Notes under the pieces: model-generated
The model's database searches: none
What the model was told of the DNA's origin: nothing
Seen by the model: only the letters and a program-made list of their open reading frames with translations
Position numbers and translations under genes: made by a program
Assembly: GCA_964438865.1 (NCBI GenBank)
Contig: CAYTMI010000001.1
Location: forward strand, 124,001 to 188,000
Direction: 5' to 3'
DNA length: 64,000 nucleotides
Source: G016234445 sp964438865
Lineage (GTDB): Bacteria; Chloroflexota; Dehalococcoidia; Tepidiformales; Tepidiformaceae
In this document: piece after piece, positions 51,287 to 61,463 of the stretch
Numbering within the stretch: position 1 is the first letter of the stretch
Layout of the letters: every line of letters begins with the position of its first letter

Positions 51287-52519
51287 CTACCCGATTCCCG
51301 GGTTGATTGGCGCGTCGCCGATGATGCCGCTGGAGGCAAGCGCCTCCAGTTCGGCTTCCGGCAGCCCGAGCAGGCCAACCAGGATCTCGCGGTTGTGTTC
51401 GCCGAAGAGCGGCGCGTGCCTGCGGAGGTGGGGGTTCGCTTCCACAAATCGCCAGGCGGAGGATGGCTGACGCCAGGCCTCCATCCTCGGGTGGGGGAGC
51501 GCCACCCAGAATCCTCGCGCCCCGAGATGGGGGTCGTCGTGGATGTCCTCGGTGTTCAGGACACGCCCCGCGGGGACGCCCACGGCCTGCAGGGCCTCCA
51601 TCGCGGCCTGCGGGTCCTGCGTCTGCGCCCAGGCCTCGATCCGGGCGTCGATCTCATCGTGGAACGAACGGCGGGCCTCGTTGTCGAGCGACGCGAGTTC
51701 GCCGGCACCGGCGATCGCCGCCAGCGCCCGCCACTCGGCATCCGTGCGGACCGAGATCGCCAGCCATTGTTCGGCGCCTTGGCAGCGATAGACGCCCTGC
51801 GGCGCGTAGCGGGGGCTGCGGTTGCCATGATGGACCGGTTCCTGGCCGCGGAGTGAGGCGGCGACAAAGGCTTCGCCGTTCATCAGGGCCATCGCCTCGC
51901 GCTGGGCGAGGTCGATGAAGCTGCCCTTCCCCGTCCTGCGGCGGTGGATCAGCGCAAGCGCGACGGCGCCCGCCGCGGCCAGGCCTCCGACCGGGTCGCC
52001 GTAGGAGAGGCCGGTCTTGTAGGGCACGCCGTCGTCGCCGTAGCCGGTGAGGGACGTGGCGCCGCCCATCTGTTCGATGATCGGCCCGAAGCCGACATGG
52101 TCGCGTTCGGCGCCGGTCTTCCCGAACCCGGCCATGCTGACGAGGATAATGTCTTCCCTCGCCGCCTTGAGGACCTCATAGCTGAGGTCGAGGTTGTCGA
52201 GCACGTCGGCGCGGTAGTTCTCGATGACGACATCCGAGCGCTTGACCAGTTCGATAGCGAGTTCGCGGCCGCGCGGCTGGGCAAGGTCGAGGGTCAGCGA
52301 CTTCTTGTCGCGGTTGTACTCGTTGAAGTAATACGAGCTGTTCCAGGGGTCGGGGGCGCCGGGCTGGGGGATGAGCGTACGGATGTTGTCCCAGGCGCTG
52401 GGGGACTCGACCTTGATGACCTCGGCACCCATCTCGGCGAGGATGCGGGTCGCGTACGGCCCCGCCCACATCATGGTGAGGTCGACGACGCGGACGCCGG
52501 CGAGCGGGAGCTTTCTCAT
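51287..52519 (-). CDS. CaiB/BaiF CoA-transferase, catalytic subunit candidate
   Basis: 410 residues. AGVRVVDLTMMWAGPYATRILAEMGAEVIKVESP opens it and the catalytic Asp is at about 175 in SYGDPVGGLAAAG. The ATG at 52519 overlaps the stop of the upstream CaiB gene by four bases (ATGA), which fixes the start and shows coupling. With that neighbour it probably forms a heterodimer like benzylsuccinate CoA-transferase. Confidence 0.94.
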   Translation of the reverse strand: MRKLPLAGVRVVDLTMMWAGPYATRILAEMGAEVIKVESPSAWDNIRTLIPQPGAPDPWNSSYYFNEYNRDKKSLTLDLAQPRGRELAIELVKRSDVVIENYRADVLDNLDLSYEVLKAAREDIILVSMAGFGKTGAERDHVGFGPIIEQMGGATSLTGYGDDGVPYKTGLSYGDPVGGLAAAGAVALALIHRRRTGKGSFIDLAQREAMALMNGEAFVAASLRGQEPVHHGNRSPRYAPQGVYRCQGAEQWLAISVRTDAEWRALAAIAGAGELASLDNEARRSFHDEIDARIEAWAQTQDPQAAMEALQAVGVPAGRVLNTEDIHDDPHLGARGFWVALPHPRMEAWRQPSSAWRFVEANPHLRRHAPLFGEHNREILVGLLGLPEAELEALASSGIIGDAPINPGIG

Positions 52520-53598
52520 CGGTTGCCTCCCAGCCATTCGCTCAGCACCGCGCTTGTGTCAGCAGCCTGCTCGTGGAGGCCGTCGCCCTGCCAGGGCAGG
52601 CCGAGGAATGGCCGCCCGGGAATGCGCGCCGCACCCCCCGGCGTGGCCACCGTGTCGAAGAACCCCCGCCCCGCCAGCGAGCCGCTCCCGAGGAGGTCGG
52701 ACGGTGTGAGCACCGCGCCCAGGGGCACGCGGTGCTTTGGGCCCAGTTCGAGGATCTCGGCCTTCGTGCGTTCGATAAACCACGCAAACACCTTCGCCTG
52801 GAGTTCGTCATCGTTGAGCGCCCGCTCCATCGGGTCGGCGAAGCGCGGCTCCTCCAGCTCCGGGTCGTCCAGGAGGTTGAAGAACGCCTTCACCTGGCGT
52901 TCGAGGCAACAGACCCCGGCATAGCCGTCGGCACAGGGATAGATGCCCCAGAGGGCGCGAAGCTGATTGCCCGAGCGCATGACCGGGCCGGTCTTCGCAG
53001 ACTCGGACATGGCGCCGTACAGTTCGAGCATGCCGGCGGCACATTCCTGGAGCGAGATGTCGACCCAGTCGCCTTCACCGTGGACGAGGGAGCCGTAGTA
53101 GGCGGCGAGGGCAGCACCGAACGCGTTCAGGCCGCCGAGGACCTGCGCCTGGCTGCCGCCGGTGACGAGCGGAGGCAACGACGGGTGCCCGGTGATCGAC
53201 ATGATCCCGCCCATCGCGAAGGAGACGATGTTCGTGGCTTCGTAGTGGGCATGGGGGCCGGTCTGACCGAAGGGCGTGATCGAGACGACGACCAGCGTGG
53301 GCTTCCGCCGCCGGAGTCGCTGCGGCACCAGCCCCATGCTGTCCAGCGTGCCCGGCGTGCGGTCTTCGATGAGGATGTCCGAGGCGAGGGTCAGGTCGCG
53401 CAGGTCGTCGCCGTTGGCGGTCACCCGGCGCTTGTGGGCGACCAGGTAGACCTCTTCGTCGGCGGTGAGGGCGCCCGGTGGGCCTTCGGTCCGGACAACG
53501 TCGGCGCCGAACCCCGCGAGGAGGCGGCTGGCGAACGCGGCCGGGATCCCGCCGCCGATTTCGAGGACCCGCACGCCCTGAAGGGGAAGTTCATCCAT
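52516..53598 (-). CDS. CaiB/BaiF CoA-transferase, subunit lacking the catalytic Asp
   Basis: 360 residues, a little shorter than usual. It begins QGVRVLEIGGGIPAAFASRLLAGFGADVVRTEG. At the position of the catalytic Asp the sequence reads GGSQAQVLGGLNAFG, so Asp is missing. It is coupled to the complete CaiB at 51287. A TAGAAT box 7 nt before the ATG suggests leaderless initiation. Confidence 0.9.
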   Translation of the reverse strand: MDELPLQGVRVLEIGGGIPAAFASRLLAGFGADVVRTEGPPGALTADEEVYLVAHKRRVTANGDDLRDLTLASDILIEDRTPGTLDSMGLVPQRLRRRKPTLVVVSITPFGQTGPHAHYEATNIVSFAMGGIMSITGHPSLPPLVTGGSQAQVLGGLNAFGAALAAYYGSLVHGEGDWVDISLQECAAGMLELYGAMSESAKTGPVMRSGNQLRALWGIYPCADGYAGVCCLERQVKAFFNLLDDPELEEPRFADPMERALNDDELQAKVFAWFIERTKAEILELGPKHRVPLGAVLTPSDLLGSGSLAGRGFFDTVATPGGAARIPGRPFLGLPWQGDGLHEQAADTSAVLSEWLGGNR

Positions 53599-53605
53599 GG
53601 CCGCG

Positions 53606-53611
53606 ATTCTA
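53606..53611 (-). promoter_or_regulatory. -10 box of the CaiB pair
   Basis: TAGAAT on the minus strand, seven bases before the ATG at 53598, in the short gap after the membrane-protein gene stop. Confidence 0.4.
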
Positions 53612-53631
53612 CGGCTCTCAGGCCGTGAGAG

Positions 53632-56600
53632 TCAGTCCTTCGGCGCGGCCGGGGGTGACGCGGCTGCCCCTCCCCGCGGCGGTCTCGGGGCCGGCGGGGC
53701 CGGTGGCGGGCGGCTCTCTTCGTCCCCTTCGAGCCACCAGTGCCCGATCCGCAGCCGTGTGCGATCCCACCATTCGCGCGCAGAGAGCAGGAGCACGCCG
53801 AAGCCGAGGAGGATCAGCCCTGCGATGCCCAGCGTGAGCCAGTAGGGAAGCTTGCCCGAGCCCGTGGAGAAGTAGCGGAAGCCAACCCCACCGATCGTCA
53901 GCACCCCGGGGACCACGAGCCATCGCTGCGAAAGGGCGAACCCGGCGGCGAGGAGAAGGAAGGCTTCGGCGATGAGGATCAGCCCCCATTTGTCGCCGCC
54001 CGGTGAGAGCGCCTGTTCGGCCCCGGGCAGGACGAGGACAGCGGCGCCGCCGGCAATCAGCGCCTCGTGGAGATACATGTGGCGGCCGAAGAGTTCGCTG
54101 CTCCTGCGGTAGGTCATCCCGAGGCCCACCAGGTAGAACGCGAGCGGTGCGGTGTACGCCTGCACGTTCTCCGGTTGGAATGTGGCGATCGCGAATTCGA
54201 GCCCGAGCATCGCCGCCGCCGTCCCGGATACGGCCAGCACCCGCAGCCGCAGCCGCAGACCCTCGAGGAAGAGCGCGGCGCCAAACGCGACGAGGATGCC
54301 CGCCATCGCTGCCCACTCGTCGGTCGTGACGAGATCCGGTCGTCCGGCAAGCGGCAACCGGGACAGTTGGTCGCCCCGCCAGTTGACGGTGGTAATCGCG
54401 ACGGCGAACGCGAGTGCCGCCGGGACCGTGGACAGCGCGGTGACTACCCGGCTGCGTTCCGACCGCCCGTAGTCGCGCCACCGGGTGAGGGCGGCCGCTG
54501 TGGCGATGGCCATCCCGGCGTAGACAACGGCGAGGGACCAGGCCGGCCACTCCCGGGACGCCCATGCGTAGGCAAGAGTCCCTGCCACACCAGCGGCAAC
54601 AGGCGCCGTGGCAATCCAGCGGCGGGTGGCGATGATGGAGACGGCGGACGCCGCGCTCCACGCCCCGAGCATGACCGCGGACTGGCCGTAGTCTTCGCGG
54701 GCGATGAAGAGCGCCAGGCCGAGACCCGTGGCGGCAACCGGGACCAGCACCCCCGTGACCGATCGTTCGAGACGGGCGAAGGCAGCGATTCCCAGCCACG
54801 CGCCGGTCCCGATGGCGGCGTACGTCCAAGCGCCTTCCGCGGCCTCCAGCTCAAGCGCCAAGTTCAGGTAGGCGGCGGCGCCGAAGAACAGTGCTGAACC
54901 GGCGCGCCCGAGCATCTGCCGTTCGACAAGCAGGGCCGTCGAGGTTGGCTCGAGTCCGCCGAGGGTGAGGAATGCCCCATGGCTGCGCACCGCCGCCCAG
55001 GTGAACGCCAGCCCGGAAAGGGCGAAGGCGGTCGTCCCCGCCCAGGGGGTGTCGACGTATTCGCCGATGAATCCCAGCGGCACGAGGGCGAGGGCCAGAG
55101 CATAGGGCCAGCCAACGCGGGCGAGCGCGGGGCGGTTTCGCCACCAGAGTTCAGAAGCGGCGATCGCGAGCCCCGCCGCGACCGGTGGCCAGGCCCAGTG
55201 CGCCGCCGGCACGTCCGCTGCCCAGAGCGCGGTCGAACCGGTCATGCCCGCGAGCGCGGGGACGAGAAGCCACGACCGCTCGTGACGCGCAGGCAACGCA
55301 TCCCAGAGCGACCCAAGCAGGACCGCGCCGTAGCTGATCGGTAGTTGCCACGGGGATGTGTCCGGCGTCGCCGCGGCGATGTGCCCGCCGGCGATGGTTG
55401 ACACCCCGGCGAGCGCGGCCATCTGGCGCCAGGGGCGCTCGCGGGCACGGTCGAACCAGGCGAGCCCGAGATAGCCCGTTCCCGCCGCCGCCGGGCCGAG
55501 CGTGAACCACTCCGGCGGGATGTCGGCGGCCGCCCAGAGGCTGGTGAACAGCGTCGCCGAACCGAGGATCGGGAGCGACCCCAGCACAAGCGGCCACTGC
55601 CAGCGGCCGTAGAGCGTGGTGGCGCCGACGAAGGCGAAGCCGTACGAGAGTGCCAGCCGCCAGCGCTCCTCGCCCTCGGAAACGAGGTTGTGCGAGAGGA
55701 AAATGGCTCCGCCGGCGAAGGCCGCCGCTGCCAGCGCCCGCCCCTGCACTTCCTTCGACGGCAGCATCGCCAGCCCGAGATAGCCGGCCGCGGCCACCAG
55801 CAAGCCGGTCTGCTGCCACGATCCTTCGCCTACCTCCAGCGTCCACCAGATCGTGCTCGACGTCGTCGCCGCTACCAGCACCGGCAGCGCGTCCAGCACC
55901 ACGTCCCACCGCCACCGCCAGTACAGCACCCCCGCGCCCGCCGTCGCGAAGCCGTACGAGAGCGCCAGCCGCCAGCGCTCCTCGCCCTCGGCCACCAGGT
56001 TGTGCGAAAGCAGGATCGCCCCGCCCGCGAACACGGCCGCCGCCAGCGCCCGCCCCTGCACTTCCTTCGACGGCAGCATCGCCAGCCCGAGATAGCCGGC
56101 CGCGGCCACCAGCAAGCCGGTCTGCTGCCACGATCCTTCGCCTACCTCCAGCGTCCACCAGATCGTGCTCGACGTCGTCGCCGCTACCAGCACCGGCAGC
56201 GCGTCCAGCACCACGTNNNNNNNNNNNNNNNNNNNNNNNNNNNNNNNNNNNNNNNNNNNNNNNNNNNNNNNNNNNNNNNNNNNNNNNNNNNNNNNNNNNN
56301 NNNNNNNNNNNNNNNNCGGCCGACGCCACGAGTAAGCCGGTCTGTTGCCACGATCCTTCGCCCACCTCCAGCGTCCACCAGATCGTGCTCGACGTCGTCG
56401 CCGCTACCAGCACCGGCAGCCCGTCCAACACCACGTCCCACCGCCACCGCCAGTACAGCACCCCCGCCCCCGCGGTTACCAGGGCATAGGTCGCGGGCAG
56501 CCGGTAGGCGTCGTTCCCATCCGCCACGACGGCGTGGGCGACGACCACGGCACCGGCGGCCAACACGGCTGCCATCCCGGCCCGCCGGACCGTCTCGCCA

Positions 56601-58231
56601 GAGCGCGGCAACAGCGCCAGGCCGAGGTATCCCGCCGCCGCGACGATGAGCCAGAGTTCGCCCCACGTCCCGGGCGCCGCCTCCCATCCCGCCCAGGACA
56701 GGCTGGCCAGGAACGACGCCGTCGCCAGCGGAGTCATGTCGACGAGAATCTCCCACCGCCACCGCCACCACGCCGCGGCGATCCCGGCCGTGATGCCGCC
56801 ATAGACCACTGGCAAGAGGGCGCGGGGTTCGCTGTCGCCGCAACTGATGTGTGCGCCCACGGCCGCGGCCGCGGCGACAACGCCGGCTGCCATCGCCCAC
56901 GACTGTGCGGCCTTCGGATGGAAGTGGCCGATGACGAGGTAGCCCGCGGCGGCGGCGAGGATCCAGGAGGGCGCCCAGTCGAGCTCGCCCAGCGAGGGCA
57001 CCGTCGCGGCCCATGCGGCTGTGCCCGCGGTGGCCGCGGCCGAAACCGGGAGGAGCGCCCAGGCCCGGGCTTTGCGCGTGGCGTGGACGCTGATGACCAC
57101 GGCGGCGAGAAGGAAGGCGTAAGTGACGGGGAGTTCCCAACGAGTGACGTCCTCGACGAGGGCCGCGCCCTGGGCGAAGACGACAGACGGGACGACGAGC
57201 ACCACGGCCGCCAGTTCGGCCCACTTCTGGTACTTCCGGAAGCGGTAGGCGCCAAGCGCATTCGCTACCGGCGCGAGGGCCGCGAACCAGGCCCCATACC
57301 ACTCCTCGCCGATTTCCACCGTCGCGCCGAGCGAACCCCACGCCATGAGCGCGGCGATCGTCGCGGGGACGGCGTAGAGACGGCCGTAACCCGTGCGGAC
57401 CAGGAGGAAATAGAGCACAGACGTGGTGATGCTCCCGGCGAGCCACGTCCAGGCGACGGGCACGTCCTGATCATTGAGCACGCGAACGTAGAGCATGAGG
57501 AAGGTGAGCGGCGTCAACAGCGCCCCAAGGCCGACGAACACGGGCCCGGCTTCGCGCACCCGCTCCCAGCGACGGACGGCGAGCCCGAGGATGAGGAACG
57601 CCAACGCATAGGAAGCAAGGACCGATGTCCGTGCGATCCCGCTCAGGCCCGACCCCTGGTAGTTCACGAAGATGAGCGCGGCGATGGACATGAGGAAGGC
57701 GCCGAGGTAGAGCAGAAGGTCGGCCTGGCGCTTCGCCGCCCAGTTGAAGGCGACGCGGGGAGCGCTTGGACCCGGAGGGCGAGGCGGCTTTGGTGGGCGG
57801 ACGGGGCGCGGCGGGAGCGCCGCAGCAGGGGCCGGCGCCATCGCCGCGGGAGCGTGCGACACGGTGAACACCGGGGCAGGCGCAGGACGAGGCGGGATGG
57901 CCGCGGCGGGGTGAGGCGACGCCACCGGGATTGGAACATGTGCCGGTTCGTGTGCAGGGACGGGGGACGGTGCCGCCGCCACAGCGGGGCGACGGAGTCC
58001 CTCCAGCCGCGCTTCGTACAGCCGGACGAGCCTGAGATAGGTGACGTCGTTGATCGCTTTGTCGCGATGCCGGTCCTGGATGTCGTGGAGGATGAGCGCG
58101 AGCGTGTAGAAAGTGTTGGCCACCGGCAGCAGCCAGGCGGCGCTACATTCGGGACAGCGCGGCTCCGATTCGGCGAAGCGCGCGCCGCAGAGAGAGCAGT
58201 AGCGAGGATAGAGGGAGTCGCCGGGCTGCAT
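53632..58231 (-). CDS. Giant multi-pass membrane protein with zinc ribbon and tandem repeats, interrupted by an assembly gap
   Basis: Starts at ATG 58231 (GGAGGGG upstream). Cys 12, 15, 26 and 29 (YCSLCGARF, PRCPEC) form a zinc ribbon; residues about 90-165 are Pro/Ala-rich; the rest is some forty short hydrophobic segments. Near-identical 104-residue units containing WRWRWD, TIWWTLEVGEGSWQQTGLL and GYLGLAMLPSKEVQGRALAAA repeat across the N run at 56217-56316. The frame before and after the gap differs by one base as deposited, but a gap of 192 bp (or 192 plus multiples of 312) restores it, giving at least 1563 residues. No function known; DUF2157-like architecture is a guess. The 3' end has a Pro-rich tail. 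Confidence 0.85.
55634..56475 (-). repeat. 312 bp in-gene tandem repeat (at least three units)
   Basis: Unit 1 55634-55945, unit 2 from 55946 into the N run, partial diverged unit after the gap (56317-56475). Units 1 and 2 are identical over 55731-55904 versus 56043-56216. 312 bp is 104 codons, so copy number can change without frameshift. Confidence 0.9.
56217..56316. other. Assembly gap of 100 N
   Basis: Exactly 100 N, the usual placeholder for unknown length, placed in the tandem repeat. Repeat phase predicts a true length of 192 bp plus a multiple of 312. Confidence 0.97.
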
Positions 58232-58417
58232 GGTCCCCTCCGTCACGCGTCACGCGTGGGCGCCGAAGCACGGCCGCGCGCCGCCATCCTACCTCGTCAG
58301 GGGCACCATCCGCAGCTACCTTCGGCCGTCTGGAAGGGAGCCACTCGGCGCATTTCCGGCGCGCGCCACGCGGGCGTCGAGTCGCGTACGATTGGCCCCG
58401 GACAGGGGAGGTGCACG

Positions 58418-60016
58418 ATGGCACGACGCAGCTTCTGGGCATGGGGCATGGAATCCGACGAACCGACACCCGAACAGCAGGCTTCCGCCGCGCGACGGGC
58501 TTCGGAACGCTACAGCCGGACGATCGAACCCGTTCGCCCACCATCGCTGGACGAAATCCAGCTCCGGGCGCCGCGGATCAAGCCCCCGCCCGCACTCGCC
58601 GCCTTCTGCAAGGACGACACCTACGACCGCGCCGCCCACAGCTACGGCCGCAGCTTCATCGATATGGTGCGTGCCTTCAATCGCCAGTTCACGAATCCGC
58701 CCGACGTTGTCGCCTACCCGCGGACCGAAGCGGAGGTAATCGCAGTCCTCGACTGGTGCGCGAGCGCCAACGCGGCCGCGGTGCCGTTCGGCGGCGGTTC
58801 TTCCGTCGTCGGCGGGGTCGCGCCTCCGTCCGGCGACCGCCCCGTCGTCACGATCGACCTCGGGCAGATGGATCGCGTGCTCGAAGTCGACCAGACCTCG
58901 CGGGCCGCGCGGATCCAGGCCGGGGTCCTCGGGCCGTCGCTCGAAGACCAGCTCCGGCCCCACGGGCTGACCCTCCGGCATTTCCCCCAGAGCTTCGAGT
59001 ACTCCAGCCTCGGCGGCTGGATCGTCACACGCTCCGGCGGCCACTACGCCACCAACCACACCCACATCGACGACTTCGTGGAGTCGGTGCGGATGGTCAC
59101 GCCGGCTGGGGTATGGGAGTCCCGGCGTCTGCCCGGGAGCGGCGCGGGGCCGAGCCCGGACCGCATGGTGCTCGGCAGCGAAGGCATCCTCGGGATCGTT
59201 ACGGAGGCATGGATGCGGGTGCAGGGGCGGCCAACGTTCCGGGCCTCCGCGGGCGTGAACTTCCCCACCTGGGAGGCCGGTGCCGAGGCGGCACGGCTGA
59301 TCACGCGGGCGAAACTCTGGCCGGCCAACTGCCGACTCCTCGACCCGGGCGAAGCGGAAGCGGCGGCGGGAGGCTCGGGGAAGGAAGCCGTCCTCGTCAT
59401 CGGCTTCGAATCCGCGGACTTCCCCCAGGACGCCCTCATCGCCGAGGCCGTGCGCATCGCCCGCGAGTGCGGGGGCGTGGTGGCCGACGACGCCATCCGC
59501 ATCTCCTCCGGCAAGGACGAAGACGTCGGCAGGCAGGGGGCCGTCGGGGCCTGGCGAAACTCGTTTATCCGCGCCCCCTACGCCCGGAACTCGACGATGG
59601 GGTTGGGCCTGGTCGGCGACACCTTCGAGACCTCGATCACCTGGGACCGCTGGCCCGAATTCGACCGCTCGGTGCGGGCGGCGGTCCAGGAGGCCCTCCA
59701 GCGAGTCTGCGGAGGGGGGACGCTCACCTGCCGCTTCACCCACGTCTACCCCGACGGCCCGGCGCCCTACTACTCGTTCGGCGGGCTCGGCCGGAAGGGC
59801 GGCGAAATCGAGATGTGGCGGGAGATCAAGCAGGCCGCCTCGGACGCCGTAGTGGCCGGCGGCGGCACCATCACCCACCACCACGCCGTCGGCCGTGACC
59901 ACCGTCCCTGGTACGACATCCAGCGCCCGGCGCCCTTCACCCTCGCCCTCCGGGCCGCGAAGAAGGCCGTCGACCCGCAGGGAATCCTCAACCCCGGCGT
60001 CCTGATAGACCCGTAG
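58418..60016 (+). CDS. FAD-binding oxidase/transferase, alkylglycerone-phosphate synthase-like
   Basis: 532 residues from ATG 58418 (GGGGAGG upstream). The PCMH-type FAD domain shows YGRSFIDMVRAFN, VAYPRTEAEVIAVLDW, AVPFGGGSSVVGGV and LRHFPQSFEYSSLGGWIVTRSGGHYATNHTHIDDFVE. The cap domain includes TCRFTHVYPDGPAPYYSF and a His cluster HHHAVGRDHRPWY, and the end reads DPQGILNPGVL. These match AGPS, which makes ether lipids, more than glycolate oxidase. Bacterial relatives of uncertain reaction are common. A fragment identical in type to its last 29 codons lies 1.2 kb downstream. Confidence 0.9.
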   Translation: MARRSFWAWGMESDEPTPEQQASAARRASERYSRTIEPVRPPSLDEIQLRAPRIKPPPALAAFCKDDTYDRAAHSYGRSFIDMVRAFNRQFTNPPDVVAYPRTEAEVIAVLDWCASANAAAVPFGGGSSVVGGVAPPSGDRPVVTIDLGQMDRVLEVDQTSRAARIQAGVLGPSLEDQLRPHGLTLRHFPQSFEYSSLGGWIVTRSGGHYATNHTHIDDFVESVRMVTPAGVWESRRLPGSGAGPSPDRMVLGSEGILGIVTEAWMRVQGRPTFRASAGVNFPTWEAGAEAARLITRAKLWPANCRLLDPGEAEAAAGGSGKEAVLVIGFESADFPQDALIAEAVRIARECGGVVADDAIRISSGKDEDVGRQGAVGAWRNSFIRAPYARNSTMGLGLVGDTFETSITWDRWPEFDRSVRAAVQEALQRVCGGGTLTCRFTHVYPDGPAPYYSFGGLGRKGGEIEMWREIKQAASDAVVAGGGTITHHHAVGRDHRPWYDIQRPAPFTLALRAAKKAVDPQGILNPGVLIDP

Positions 60017-60210
60017 CCGCGAATTGCCGGTCAGTAGCACGAGGACTTCCCGCAGTGGGGAGATGAGACGTCTCCGAAGGTCGCGTCTGCTAAGCGTCTG
60101 GAAGCTCCAGCTCTACCTACCCATAGCGCCGCATCATGCGTCGGGATATCGTCCTCGCGCATAGTTCGTGCGCGTCATAAATTACAGAGAGCGGCCATCT
60201 GGAAGCAGTG

Positions 60211-60239
60211 CCTCCTGACAAACGCTGAAACTCAGGAGG
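60211..60239 (+). promoter_or_regulatory. Hairpin covering a ribosome binding site
   Basis: CCTCCTGA (60211-60218) pairs with TCAGGAGG (60232-60239); the right arm contains the whole AGGAGG of the following gene, whose GTG start is at 60246. Folding would block translation. Confidence 0.55.
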
Positions 60240-60245
60240 TGGCCA

Positions 60246-61199
60246 GTGCGCCTTCGCACATCGATCTCTGTGCTCGCGATCGTCGTCGGTCTGGCGGGGG
60301 CGGTGCTGACGGCAGCCAGCGAACCGACGGCTGCTGCCGCGACTCCATGCTTCAGCATTCGAGCACCTGGGCTTGCGAAAGACCAGCCGGGCCAGTCGCC
60401 GCCGCCACAGACACCCGGGTCCGCCATTCTGCCGTGCCAGCCAGGGCAGGGGAGCCCGACTCCAACGGCTCCGCCCACCGATACTCTAACGCCGACCGGT
60501 ACCGCAACGCCTGTACCAACCGGTTCCGTGGCGGCCACGCCGACCGGCACTGCCACGACTACTCCAACGCCAACCCGAACTACCACCAGCACCCCCACGC
60601 CAACCGTGACGCCCACTGCCACCAGCAGCCCCACCACACCGACGCCCACGCTGACACCGACGCCGACGAGCACTCCCACGGATACGCCAACACCCACCCC
60701 GACCAGCACACCGACGGCTACGCCAACTCCTGTGTGCGGCGTAAAGGGCTCCCTCTTCTATATCCTTCCCGACCAGGGAGGCTTTTCCAACGGCAGGTTG
60801 ACGATTTCGCCTCAGGATCCCTGCATTGGGCAGGGCATGACAGTCACCTATGAAACGACATCGACCTCACCCATCACGTATGCCGAGGCCGGGATTCATT
60901 ACAATGCCGGTAACTCTTCTTTGGGCGCGGTATTTTATCCGCCGGATACGATGAGTATCACCTACGTAAAAACGTGGACAGCACTGCCGTACGACCAGCA
61001 GTTTATAGCCGAAGTAGGTGCTCGCAATAGCAGCGGCTTTACGAGCTTGATAGTATTCCTACCAACGCCCGCACCATCGAGCTCGATGTCGGCGCCATCG
61101 CTAGCATCCGTTACGCCGGTCGGTTTTGGGCTGCTTGCAATGGCTGGTGCAGTCGGCCTAGTGATTGAGAAGGGGCCCAGGCGGGCACGGGGGAAGTAG
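60246..61199 (+). CDS. Surface protein with Thr/Pro-rich linker and C-terminal membrane anchor
   Basis: 317 residues from GTG 60246. Signal peptide (ISVLAIVVGLAGAVLTAAS), a short N-terminal part with two Cys, then about 95 residues of TPTPT-like repeats, a ~100-residue beta-rich domain (CGVKGSLFYILPDQGGFSNGRLTIS) and a C-terminal transmembrane helix followed by Arg/Lys. The linker resembles O-glycosylated spacers of surface proteins. Function unknown; less GC-rich third positions in the C-terminal part than neighbours. The gene sits between the flavoprotein gene and a copy of that gene's 3' end, as if inserted there. Confidence 0.8.
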   Translation: MRLRTSISVLAIVVGLAGAVLTAASEPTAAAATPCFSIRAPGLAKDQPGQSPPPQTPGSAILPCQPGQGSPTPTAPPTDTLTPTGTATPVPTGSVAATPTGTATTTPTPTRTTTSTPTPTVTPTATSSPTTPTPTLTPTPTSTPTDTPTPTPTSTPTATPTPVCGVKGSLFYILPDQGGFSNGRLTISPQDPCIGQGMTVTYETTSTSPITYAEAGIHYNAGNSSLGAVFYPPDTMSITYVKTWTALPYDQQFIAEVGARNSSGFTSLIVFLPTPAPSSSMSAPSLASVTPVGFGLLAMAGAVGLVIEKGPRRARGK

Positions 61200-61210
61200 G
61201 GGAGGGCCTT

Positions 61211-61300
61211 TCGGCGCCATTCACCCTCGCCCTCCGCGCCGCGAAGAAGGCGGTCGACCCCCAGAGCATCCTCAATCCCGGCGTGCTGATCGACCCGTAG
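61211..61300 (+). pseudogene. Duplicated 3' fragment of the AGPS-like flavoprotein gene
   Basis: The last 29 codons and stop of the flavoprotein gene (59927-60016) reappear here as APFTLALRAAKKAVDPQ-S-ILNPGVLIDP, with only one amino-acid change after the first residue (Gly to Ser) and several silent ones. No start or upstream part is present, so it is a remnant of a second copy or of a duplication event. Confidence 0.85.
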
Positions 61301-61410
61301 TCCTTCCTGGAAGAACTCGGCGGCCGTTCAGAACCCCCGTCGAGCGGCCGCGCCTTGCTCCCCCTCCCGCTGCGCGGAGAGGGCCGGGGTGAGGGCCCCG
61401 CCGCCGAACG

Positions 61411-61442
61411 AAGAAGGCCTCCCGTTTCCGGGAGGCCTTCTT
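61411..61442. terminator. Bidirectional hairpin terminator
   Basis: 14 bp perfect stem AAGAAGGCCTCCCG / CGGGAGGCCTTCTT with loop TTTC, followed by TTGTT. It lies between the flavoprotein fragment and the convergent DUF11 gene. Confidence 0.85.
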
Positions 61443-61463
61443 GTTAGTGGAGGAACCGCTGCC

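Noticed and set aside
53615..53631. CTCTCA-TGAGAG hairpin after the membrane-protein stop as a terminator
   Set aside because: Stem of only 6 bp without a T run, and it overlaps the promoter region of the CaiB pair; too weak to call.
56217..56316. Frameshift in the giant membrane-protein gene as evidence of a pseudogene
   Set aside because: The one-base frame offset is produced by the arbitrary 100 N; the repeat phase restores the frame.
60434..60450. GTGCCAGCCAGGGCAGG, similar to the tail of the dispersed repeat
   Set aside because: Only the second half matches and it lies inside a coding region (PCQPGQG); a chance match is likely.
60182..60709. Val/Gly-rich minus-strand frame (GVGVGVSVGV repeats)
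   Set aside because: It is the antisense of the Thr/Pro codon repeats of the surface protein.
60430..60740. Short repeats that could suggest a CRISPR array
   Set aside because: Repeats are in-frame Thr/Pro codons without unique spacers; no cas genes in the window.
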